A DNA stretch of 64,000 bases from Dasyornis broadbenti (Eukaryota > Chordata > Aves > Passeriformes > Dasyornithidae): contig VZRN01005382.1 in assembly GCA_013397935.1 (NCBI GenBank), positions 10,287 through 74,286 on the forward strand, written 5' to 3'. The notes beneath the pieces were generated by a model. It was not told the DNA's origin, did not search any database, and saw only the letters and a list, made by a program, of their open reading frames with translations. Both the position numbers and the translations under genes were made by a program. Below are positions 49,961 to 61,900 of this stretch, one piece after another. Position 1 is the first letter of the stretch. Each line of letters opens with the position of its first letter.

Positions 49961-52900
49961 CTGAGGGTGAAAGCAGCGCGGGGTGGAACCACCGCCAGCA
50001 CGGCGCGCGCCGCTGCTGCCCGGCGCAGCGACACCAGCGGCTCTGCACAGCCCCACAGCGCCTGTCAGGCCCCTCCACACCTCACTGCAGCCACGCAAGG
50101 GGCACCACCTGGGCCCGTCGTCACGGCCCAGCTGGAGCATCCACCACACTGGACGTTTCTATCAGCATCTCTCACTGAAGGCACAAAGAGACGGTGTTTT
50201 GTGCCCAAGCGCCTCCTGTTCGAGGGTCACACTGCGCGATTCAGCAGGTCAACGTACGCATAAAACACTTTTGGTACAGTGCAATTTTATGTTTCATACT
50301 CACCTTGACAGCAATATGAATAGAAACTTCCCTGATATTGGACAGTGGAGGATAAAGTCTTCCTTGTGCGAGCTCTTCATCTGTCAACTGCTCTGCCAAT
50401 GCCTGAGTTAGAAAAACAAACCCTTTTTATTTACTGCACCCCAATTGTGATTAATCCCACACTAGAACACCTGAGAGAATTGAGCTGCAGTGTTCTTCCT
50501 ACCAGAGTGCTCCCAAAGCACCGGAGTGAGGCAGTCAGGATCTCAAAACTTTCCATCTGTGGAACTGAGGATCAGCACATGCTGACTGTAAGCACCTCGC
50601 AAAATAAGCGGTGGTATTTTGGAAATTCCGTGGTATTTCACCGTGGAAGCTGTCAGGGTGTGACTGTGGCACTGCCCACGTGTCCGGCAGTTGAGCCCCG
50701 GACGCTCCGGTGTGGAAGGTGCTCCTGCTCCAGGGTGGAACGGCAGGAGAGGACGAGATGCTGGAGCCACAGGCACCCCTGGCCACCGTGCCAGCTGCAG
50801 AAGCTGCTGCCGCAGCTACGAGGCTGGGAGGCAATTCACACAGGGACACACTTCCTGCCTCACTAAAACTGCCATGGAACCTGATTCTTGCCACAATTCT
50901 GTTTGATCAAAACACTGTTTGTTTCCCCATTGTTGAGGGATAAGCCAGCAGAAATCAAACAGGAAACCCCTGTGTTTCACCAGGATTTGAGAAAGAGCAC
51001 ATCAAGTCATCGCTGCCGTGTCAGAAGCCACAGCCTGCTCTGCCCCCAGACTTACCTTGGCAGCCTCTAGGAAAACCTTATCACTGATGTGCCGGACACT
51101 GCTGAGGATCACAGCCAGAGCCACGCCTACAAAGAAATTATTGGCATTAGGGACACATCGTTTCAAAACATGCAGCCTTCTGCCGAGAAGCTGCAAGTCA
51201 CCTAGAACACTATTCTTAAAAATCTTCCCTTAGCTTTCTACGCACGCTGATGGAGCCGAAGGATGGTTTGGGTTGGAAGAGACCTTAAAGATCATCTCGT
51301 TCCACCCCCGTGCCGTGGGCAGGGACACCTTCCACATTCACAGAACTATCACCACGTGTGCAGCCACTGGCCACAGCAGGCGGCTTTTGACAAGGAGTTG
51401 GAGCGTAGCAGCTCAGGAAAGAAAGGGAGAGAAAGGGGAAGGCAGAGAAACACCCCCAGTACTTTCCTATCTCACTTGTGCAGATATAACTTTTAGAACT
51501 GTTAACTTCAAGAGCTACTAACACAGCTTCAAGTGTGTATTAACATTTATTTTCTCCTTTCCTCCCAAAAGAAGCAGAGGAACCCACAATGCAGCAGGTT
51601 CCAAAGCTTTTAATAACACCCTTCTGTTTTCTTAGAAATACCCAGCTGGGTTTGCTCGCTTGTGTCGCGTGTGGAGCTGCACACGCCCAGCACCCACCCT
51701 GAACTGATTGTCATTCAGTCATTCGTTTCTCCAAGTGCTCAGCTTCAAATACCGGCAGCACCTCCTCGTGCTGCTTCACTGATTGTGCCAGGGAAAGGTG
51801 CAAGCAGCCCAGTCTCGGAGATTGGACGGGGACAGTTTTATTTATTACCTGGAAAAATGTAAGCGTTGTTTCCTTGGCCTGGTTTGAAGGTTCTCCCATC
51901 CTTCAGTGTCACCAGCTCGAAGGGACTGCCGCTGGCAAACAAGCAACGGCCCTGTGAAAAGGAGCAGCCACAGTCGGGCAGCTGCCGAGAGCCAGGGACA
52001 AGCCCCACAGCGCCGTGCAGCTCCCCAGGCTGCGAGGATCTGCTCCTTTAATCACCTGCCGCTCTTTCAGGGAGCGGGGACTGAGGGGAGCTGCTCTCAC
52101 ACAAAATGAAGCACTTGTGTGCGAGCCCTGATCACAACCATAACCACGCATCAGGAACCACAGCCACAGGCGGGGACCACAGGGGCTCTGCCGGCTGATG
52201 AATGACGGCCACTTCCGAGGGAGACCGGAGAAGAAGCAGAAATAAGAGGTCACTTTCTTACTGGAGGGTGGGAGGGCAGAGGGAGGAACTGCTGTAATCA
52301 GACTTCTGTTGCTGAGAGCTGTGAGAGGAGTGAATAATGTGGTTTGCTTATCCTTCCTTTGGAAAGGATTTTAACTGGCACAAAATATTAAAACATATCT
52401 GAGCGTGAACTACACCCTCTGGATAAATGATCCTCTTCTTAAGCAGTAAAACCACTGAAAGCAAAAAAAATCTTGACTTTCTTTTGAGTAGCAGGTTTAA
52501 GAACACCAGTTTAAAACCTTTAAGGCTCCCCAGGACCACTGTATTTGAAAACAAATTGCCAGCGGAGCTCCAGAGTCTGGAACTGTGTTTGAATTTCAGG
52601 GCATACCCATGACAAGAGCCTTTTTGTGCAGGGAGCAAAGAACACGGATGCTTCCGAGGACAGGACCAAATGACAAAACAAATTAAAAGGCAGCAGAAGA
52701 CCACAGAACACACAGAGGCATCATTAGGCTTTTACAGGTGCCATCTAGTGGGAAAAAAATAAGGAAGGAAAGGTTAGCGATGGTGTCTTTGTTTCTTTGT
52801 TGCCTCTAGCATAGCCGGAGATTTCACTGGATTAGGCAGTGACACACGGGGTGACAGCTCTGATCCCTTGTGCCTGACAAATTGTATCAGTTAACACGAC

Positions 52901-55900
52901 AAAGAAAGTGAAGTCGGAGATTTTCAGAGAACCGTCAGGGTTCTGGGGTCCATTGCCTAGATAATTACTGTATCTCGAAGGGAAAGATATATTTTGAAGG
53001 GCAAACTGTGGGTCAGCTGAGTACATTTCAGAGAACCAAAGAGCATCATGAAAACAAACAGCAGAACTGGAGAACAGTTTAAAGAGACAGAAACATCACA
53101 AAATTTATGAGTAAGGACTGGAATAAAACCACACCCATTTATTTACTGACCAGCAGTACTTAATTGTCCAAATAACCCACGTGTAAAAATAACTGGAAAT
53201 ATGGAAAATTATGAATAAAAAAAATATATGGATCAAATACATATGGATCCAATACAAGAAAAGAACCATAAAAGATCTTCTCTCCATTGGGCTCCAGTGC
53301 TGCAAACACCACTGTGCTCACACAGCTGCTGCAGGGAAGATGCCAGCACACCTGACCCTAAGGAGCTCTGTCCTGCTCCTGCACCTGACAGCGACAACCA
53401 CCCTGAGACTCAGCCCTCAGCCACGGGCAAACAGGCAGCCTCTTCCCTGAGCACGTCTGCTGATCTGCTGATATTCTATAAAAAGTGCAAGCAAAAATCA
53501 GGCTGATTGACCCTCTAATTGTGCTCCCAGCCTCGTTTAGCTAGAGATGGCAGTAGTTTTTACACGCATTTATGCCAACTGAAGTCTTGGCTGCATAACT
53601 AACTCTTGTTTACCTTCTATCCAAGATACTGGAATTTATACACTGCAACACTGCCCAACTCAGTATTCTGGTTAAAGCAAGATATCTGAGAGAGATTAAA
53701 CCATTGTTATTTAAAAGTTTGTCCAGGGAAGGGAGTGGAGCTGGGAAGGGGCTGGAGCCCCAGGAGTGGTTGAGGGAAAGGGCTGAGGCTGGAGCAAAGG
53801 AGGCTCAGGGGGAACCTTGTGGCTCTGCACAGCTCCTGACAGGAGGGAGCAGCCGGAGGAGTCGGGCTCTGCTGCCAGGGAACAGGGACAGGAGGAGAGG
53901 GAACGGCCTCAGAGGAGGGTCAGGATGGACATCAGGAGGAATTTCTTCATGGAAAGGACTGTCCAGCCCTGGCACAGCTGCCCAGGGCAGTGGTGGAGTC
54001 TCCAACCCTGGAGGGGTTTAAAAGCCGTGTGGGTGTGGCACTTGGGGCCATGGGTCAGTGGTGGCCTTGGCCGTGCTGGGGAATGGTTGGACTCGATGGC
54101 CTTGGAGGTCGTTTCCAACCCCAATGATTCTACTGTTAAAAGATAAGATCTGGACTTTGTACGGAGGCTGTTGCTCCAGGGCTCTCTCTGAGCTGCAGTC
54201 CCTGAGCTGACCGGCCCAGGAACAGGGAGGAGAGCCCGGGTGTCAGAGGGGCCAGAGCAGTGCCACCCTCGCCGTGCGACACTGCTGCTGCTGGGCTGCA
54301 GTGTGGACACTGAGCCACGCTAACAGTGCAAGTGAGGAGCTCAAAGTCTGCACCAGGATACAAGGAGAGAGCTCCACCCACCCATTTTCACACGAGTAAC
54401 TCGATGTGGGACTGTATTAAACAAGATAGAAACAGAAACAAAGAAGTCGTTTCACAAGGCCCAGCCCTGGGTCTGCAGGCAGGCCCTGTGGCCAGGACAG
54501 CGGCCACACCCGCTGAGTGTCAAGGAAAGGCACCGCCAGCCAGTCCGAAGGCTCACAGCCACTGCTCTGCCTGCACGGTGCCCCCGTGCCTCCACCCCTT
54601 CCCCTCCGGCTCCCTTCACAGGCCATGAGCTTCACACAAAAAGTTGTGCAGAAGAGAGAAAGACCCGCTTCATTAAAGGCAAAACCAAGGTCTGGATGTG
54701 CTATTAGGATAATAACGGAGTTATTAACAAACAACCCAGCCCAAAACCCCGACCTGCAAGCCCCACAGGGCGTTGTGGCTCCACGGGAAGGGTGCAGAAC
54801 GACGCGTGTTTGTTCCTGGCTGACTCAGTGTGGCGAGTGGTGGTGCCAGTGCGTGAGACACGGGCGCTGTGACAGGGCGCAGAGGCCACCCCTGGTCACT
54901 GCTAACGGCACCTGCAGCCCTGAGCGCACAGCACGGCTCCCGCCCTGCTGCAAGGACATCACCTGCTCCAAGGACTTCACTCGGCTGTTACATTGTAAAG
55001 CTCGCACTCAGGCTCCACTAGGATGCTAACACGGTTCGTTAAAACGCAAAATAATAAAACGGACCAGTGAGAAACAGTTAATTGATCAAAGCCATGTAAC
55101 AGCCCTGCTGATCGTTCTCTCAGCAAAGCGGTAACAAGACTTAGGCTATTCTAAACTTTGCAAAACGTTGTTAGCTACAAATCAAGACCTGTTTTCACAT
55201 CACCCTCATTTACCTTCGGCAGACGGCGAGGAAGACCTGTATCATGATGTCACTAAGTGCAAGCAGTAATGAAACCATCTGAGCTCTCGTGCTCAGGCAC
55301 TCACAAACAGTCCTGCCACCCGACACCCCTGTTTTACACACCTCTGTTATCGTGTAGGCTTCCTCTGCCGTGCACTCGGCCTTCACCGTGGGGTTGCTCA
55401 GTGCAAATATGATGGGTCGCTCGTTGATGGCAGCCATGGCTTTGAGCACATCGTGGGAGAAGAGACGCCCCGCTCCTGCGACTCCTGACGGGAACGGAAA
55501 CACACGGAAATAAGAATCAGTCCTGGGCTGCCTCAGGGCAGGTGACAGCGGCCATACATTCAGCTCCTGCCAGCCCTCAAGTCTCCCACTCAGAGCAAAG
55601 CTGCTCTGGCGGCTGGAGATGGAAACCAGGCACCGCTCCTGGCTGATTGAAATTCACCGTTTTCACGGGAACATCTACTGAACATGTTCCAAAAGCCTAC
55701 TGCACATTATTTTTTGATGCCAATGTGTACAAAGAACACTGTCCTAGACAAGCAGGTGGGAGCTGCAGGTTCTTTGAGGGTGACACATTCCAGCTGTGTG
55801 TTAGCTGTGCGGCACACACCTGGCCACACCCAAACCCAGAGGTACAAATACACACCTCTGCCATGTCTTTGTACACTGGCTATAAACTTCAGGGTAGTCA

Positions 55901-58900
55901 GCCAAAAACACCTCTTCTTTTCCAAATAAATCAGGTGCAAAGGAAATTGCAGTCATACCAAGAAACACCTGTAATCCTATCTGTTCTCTGCAGATAGCCA
56001 CAGCTGTAAATAAATAGCTGTGGATGTCAGTGACCCAACAGGTGTTGGTGATCTGCAGCATCAAACTGCTCCTTCCAACTGTGGTGCTGGCAGAGTCTGA
56101 CCAGAGAAGCTGACAGGGGGAAAACAGGTCAGAAAATACCAAAACTACTCAAGTTAGGGAACGCCTGTGAAGCAGAAACATGGTGATTGAGGCTGCTCTC
56201 TGTCACCAGGGACACGAGGTTCAGAAGGAACACCACAGCTCAGAGTATTTTCAAGCAGAAAACTGACCTCACATTTTCATCTTATTTACACCAGCAGAAA
56301 TGTAGATCACTGTCACCAAGCTCCCCGGAGCCATGTCAGCAAATTAAAGGCAGCAAATAACCAAATTATAGAAACATAAAAACTCTCACTTACCAATGAT
56401 AGCTGAAGGCCGAAGTACATTCACTGCCTCTACAAATGTCTTTGGTATATGCTCCGGAGCCTGATGTGTAAATGGCTCTTGATTGGAATCCACCTTCTGT
56501 TCTCTGCCCTGTGGACAGAACAGCGGTTCCCTCTGTGAAAAGGCCACGGAGAGCAGTGGCCACCCATACCACGGCATTTCCAGCGCGAAGCACCCCTACC
56601 TGAACCAGCAAACCGTGCTTGTCAAACATCCATATTCTCTGGTAGGCCTCCTCGGAAGAAACACCACTTTCCGTCATAGCCATAACGATGAGGTTTGCAA
56701 TTCCCAGGGCAGCCTTGTGGATAAAAGAGTTTTGATTTTTAACAGGTCACAGAAGAGGTCTGCCCTCACAACACCCACCCTGTGGAGAATCCCTACAAAA
56801 ACCCCTCAGTGAGCCTGCTCCGAGACACAGGAAACGTTTCCCTGCATGGGGGCAGACTCCTGGGATAACAGTGACACATCTCCAGGTGGAACGTGAGGGG
56901 CAGCTCTCCTGGTGCTGTGCCAGCTCAGCAGCCACAGGACCGCAGCCCAACCTGGCAGTGACAACCAGAGTGTGCTGCAGCCCCTGTGCCAGGCAACCTG
57001 CACGGCGCTGTGTGCCCCTCTGCCCCTGCTGCCCGGGCTGGGGGGCTGGCACCGGGTCCCTGTCCTGTCCTGGCTCCCTGTGTGCCCCTCTGCCCCTGCT
57101 GCCCGGGCTGGGGGGCTGGCACCGGGTCCCTGTCCTGTCCTGGCTCCCTGAACGCTGCAAGCCTGGCAGACACAAGGTACAGCGAGATGCAGAGCAGGGC
57201 TCAGTTCAGCACTGCCCAATTACCGCAATCAGGGCCTTTCCCCAGATGGAGAACTTTCCGGATAATTAAGTTATTTTGTCAGCACCATAGGAGCAATTGT
57301 GCTGATGTACAAAGAAGCTCAGTGCTGCTCCCGGCACTGCAGCACCAGTAACCGGTGCCTGCTGCAAGCTGAATCACCTTGCCAAGTAAAACTCCCTGTA
57401 CTTCTCTCTGGCGCTATAAAAATTAACAAGATGGGCTTACTACATCATCGTTTTATGGCAAGTTTCCCTTCAAACACACACAAGTCCCTGATGCTTTTTT
57501 CAAGGCCATGCACGTAAATGAAAAATGTGAGTCCCTGCACATGATAAACACCTTTCACTTAGTCCTGTTTAAGCAGAGAGTCCCTTCTGCTACTGTATTT
57601 CAGCTGGCCTTATATAAAAAGTTGTGCAATGGAATTCAGAGAATGCAAATCTCCACAAGTCCTACAGGATGAGAAAATACACGTTTAAATATCTCTCGCT
57701 GCTCTCGAGCCCTTAAGAGAACTGACCTCTCCTGCTCCAAGGAACAGCACTTTCTGGTCTGTGAGTGGTTTTCCAGTGGCTTTCTGTGCTGCCAGCAGTC
57801 CTGCCAAGGCCACCGAGGCTGTCCCTGCAAAAGCAGTGCAAATCTAAGGGCAGCTGAACACATCTGCGTGGCAGGTTGTGGTTTTGGGCAAAGTTTCCAC
57901 ATGTATATCGAGAAACATACACAAAGGGGATACCTTGAATATCATCATTGAAGGTACAGTACTTCTCTCTGTATTTCCTTAAAAACCGAAAAGCATTGTG
58001 GTTTCCAAAGTCTTCAAACTGGATGAGTGTGTTCTGGCCATACCTACAGAACATGGCAAGTATTTCCATCACTGGACAGAGACAGAGACAAACAACGAAT
58101 CCTGCACGTAATGAATTATCTTTGGAAGCAGGGTGTGCTCAGGCCTCTCGCTGCGGAACGGTTCTGTCCCTGCTCTGTGCCTATTTACAGATAATCACAA
58201 GCAGCATGTTCTAGGTCACTGAGGATGTCACTCCAGGGACAGATACACACGCTTGTCTCAGCTTCCCGTCCTTTCCCTATTCCTTAAATGACTGCTCCAA
58301 GGACAGTGTGTGAGGGTTTTTTGTGCCGTCCTTCCGTGCAGAGCGCTCAGTGCCATACCTGTCTGTAATGGCTTCCATAAATTCATCGATCAGGTCATCG
58401 TAGACCTGTGAGCGATCCCTCTTTTGGTACAGCCCCATATAAAATGGATCTTTTAGGAGTGTCTGAAAGAGAACAAACCAGAAGGAGCAGCAGGATGAAT
58501 CACTCTCCCAAGATACAGCCTGCAGAGTTCACAGGAGCACATTTCACACCAGAGACCCTGCATTTATACAGCCCCTGTAACAGCCTCCAGTCTATAGCTG
58601 TGTTCTGTAATTTCAGCTGGCACTTGGGCTTGGTGATGGCTGCTTCTAAAACAGAACAAATCAATACCGTGAACAGTAAACTGCATTAATAAATCTAATT
58701 CCCATTTCCAGCTCCTTAAAGTCAGGTCAGAACCAACTGCCTATTTTGCAGTGTCCCAGCATTCCAATTACTTCCAAATGCACCCTTTCATGGACAAATT
58801 AACAGGCACTTTTAAATCACTGTATAGTGAATACCAAATCATTTACCCTTGGCATAAAACATTTGGGTTTATCTTAAATAAAAGTGCTCAAATAAAAATA

Positions 58901-61900
58901 TTCCCTTTCAGTACTAAATATTCTTTAAAAAAACCCCTTTTAAAAGGGGTAACTCACGGCAGGCGAAGTTCAGGCAACTCACTGTGTTATCAGTTCCGAC
59001 GTCGATGCAGACAGGCAGGCATTTATCCGGATGAATCCCTGCACAGGCTGTGTACAAACACAGCTTTCCCACCGGGATTCCCATCCCGTACACTCCCAGG
59101 TCTCCAAGACCCAATATTCTTTCTCCATCAGTGACAACAACAGCCTGAAGAAAAAAAAAAGGCGGGTGAAATCATCTACGATCACTGAAATTTATAAAGA
59201 TTCAATCAATACCAGTTGTGGTTTCTCCCCAGGCAAAAATTCAGGTATGTTTGCACAGTCAAACAAAGAACAGATTGCAAGGAATATTTTCCTCAACCCA
59301 TAAACCTCATACATACGATAAAACACTGATCTTCAAGATATGCATTACCTTAATTAGCTGCGTTTTGCTATTGTCGTTAAACAGCCAGGGATGCATTATT
59401 TAATATTTATATTTCCATCAAATACAACTGTATCTTGAAAAGCTCAACTGAGATGAAATAACAACTAGAAATTAAATCACACAGAGACAGTACCTTGACA
59501 TCGTTCTCTGGCCAGTTGTTCACAATCGACCTTATGTGGCCTCTGTCTGAGATAGAAATAAATAATCCCCTGAAAGAAAGAAAACCCACAAAACAGAAAT
59601 ATTTTATGGGTGACAATTAGAAATTTCACCTTGCTTTGTAAAACTAAATGTCAAACAGGACAATTTAAAATTCAAAGCGTTACAACCACTGTCATAAATC
59701 ACTCAAAGGACAATTATCTAATAAAAAAGTGTATCTGGGTACCTTGAAAATAGAAAGTAAGAGTACTGTTCATGATTCTACCTGCATTTCATACTACTGA
59801 AGACATTGACCTTTAATACTCCTGGAGTGTTTTCATCAACATGACAGGACCTTTCCACTCCCCTGTAAGGCCATGAAACAGGATCCTAAACGCTTGGCTT
59901 TAGCTCAGGGAATCTCTACCACAACATTACACAAGGGGAGAGGAGGGACAGGACCTGAGCATCCTGCCTTCCCCAGAGCCCGAGCAGAACAGCGCTCCCA
60001 CTGCTGCAGAGGCAGGAGCAGAGGTGAACTCTGCATTTCTTCTGCTGCAGCAAACCCTTTGTGAGGAGGAAGGCGGCACAACGGCTCCGCTGAGGTGGGA
60101 ACAGATTAATGACCAACACTTGGAAAGTGCTGGTTCAAGGAAAGGAAGGAAGTGCTGGGCTCCAACCCTAGCTCCAGTCCATGCTGCCCTTTCCTACACA
60201 GACAAGAAACATCTCTGCAAGGCTGGAGATGGTTTTCAAACTGATCACACACGGATATGTGGAAGAGGAAGGGAAGTATGTGAGAACTAAGTGCACGTCT
60301 TTCATGTCCCCTGCCCCAGATCAGGCAAAAACCACGAGTTTCTCACTGTGTTTATCACGGCAGTGAAGGATCAGCCCTTCCTCCACACAGCACTAAAGCC
60401 CCCAAGGCACAGGGCTCTGGGAACAGTCTTTGAACTGGAGTGAGAATCTCATGGAAATGAGCTGGAATGGCTGCCAGTCTGAACTGGTTTCACCACCACA
60501 GAGCTGGTAACAGCAACAGGTGTTTTGCAGTCCCCGCTGAAGCCAAACGAGATCCCAGGCAGGCAAACTCACCGTGTCAGAGTAACTGAAAGCTGGCTCC
60601 TGGCAGCACGGCTGTGAGAGGGAGGATCTGCACCCAGCAGGGCCTGCGGAGCTCACACCTCTCCTCACACCCTGCAGGCCCTGCTCTTATACCCCATGTC
60701 GCACCGCGCTCTCTGCAGAGCACCTGAAAACCGCTCAGCGCTGCAGAGACTCCCTCCACCCGCTGCCACCAGCAGGGACACAGCGATGGCTCTGGTCCTG
60801 CCGAGTCTGTGCCCAGCCTGAGCTGCCTCCAGCAATGCTGCTCACAGGGAGCAGACACCGTTGCTCTGCCTCTGTGCAGGGCTGCACAGGCCATGGAGCT
60901 ACAGAATCCACCTGGAGTCACTGCTCCTGAACTGACAGACCAGGCCATGGAGCACGGAACCCGCCTGGAGTCACTGCTCCTGAACTGACAGACCAGGCCA
61001 TGGAGCATGGAACCCTCCTGGAGTCACTGCTCCTGAACAGGGACACGAGGCCATGGAGCATGGAACCCTCCTGGAGTCACTGCTCCTGAACAGGGACACA
61101 AGGCCATGGAGCATGGAACCCGCCTGGAGTCACTGCTCCTGAACAGAGTGAGTGAGGATGATGTCCAGAAACCCCTTCCAACCCACAGTCCCTTCTGAAT
61201 GCTGTGTCCTGACACAGACAGGGCTCTGGGGGTTGGAAAAATCCCCTCTGGAACTGCAGAGCTGTGTGGCACCTCGGGAGAGCTAGATATGGGGCTGAAG
61301 CCCTGCACATGGGGTGTTTATGTGACACATCACCATGTCTGCTTCCAAGCGTCTGTTTCTCAATATAAACTGTGTCTTGATGTCTATTGTAATGAACTTT
61401 TATGGGCCCGAGTTGGCACAAGTCTTGTGTAGCTGAATCCGAATGAAAATGAAATGCGCCATTTCCAAGCCTCAGGCAAGAAAGCAGAGAAAATGCTAAT
61501 AAAAGCAGCAGCAATGTGTATTTATTGTCCTTACTTTGGTCTCCTGAAGATGTGTCCGTACTGGGAGCAGGCAAGGCCCACTGTTGGTGTGTACACAATT
61601 GGCATTAACCGCTCAATATCATCCTGCAGCACTCTGTAGAATAATTTCTCATTTCTCTCTTGGATTCCCATTATGTAGATATACCTGCAATTAACCAAAA
61701 CAAGGAAAAACACATCTTACTGTCTCCCATTTCTGCTTATTTAAAGCAGGGTGAAAAAAGCGAAAGCAAAGAAACATGCTTCGTATTATTTCTTCATGGA
61801 AGCCCTACTCCCCCTTAAGTCAGGCTTTGAGCGCTAAACAAAAGTTGGAAAACAAAGAGCAGCAGCACTAAAAAGCTGAAATAAAAATACTGGTTGTGAC

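Noticed and set aside
49811..50149. 112-codon reading of ME2 exon 16 extended upstream with its own Met
   Set aside because: The upstream part is intron 15; the acceptor tttcaccctcag at 49961 and protein alignment fix the exon start.
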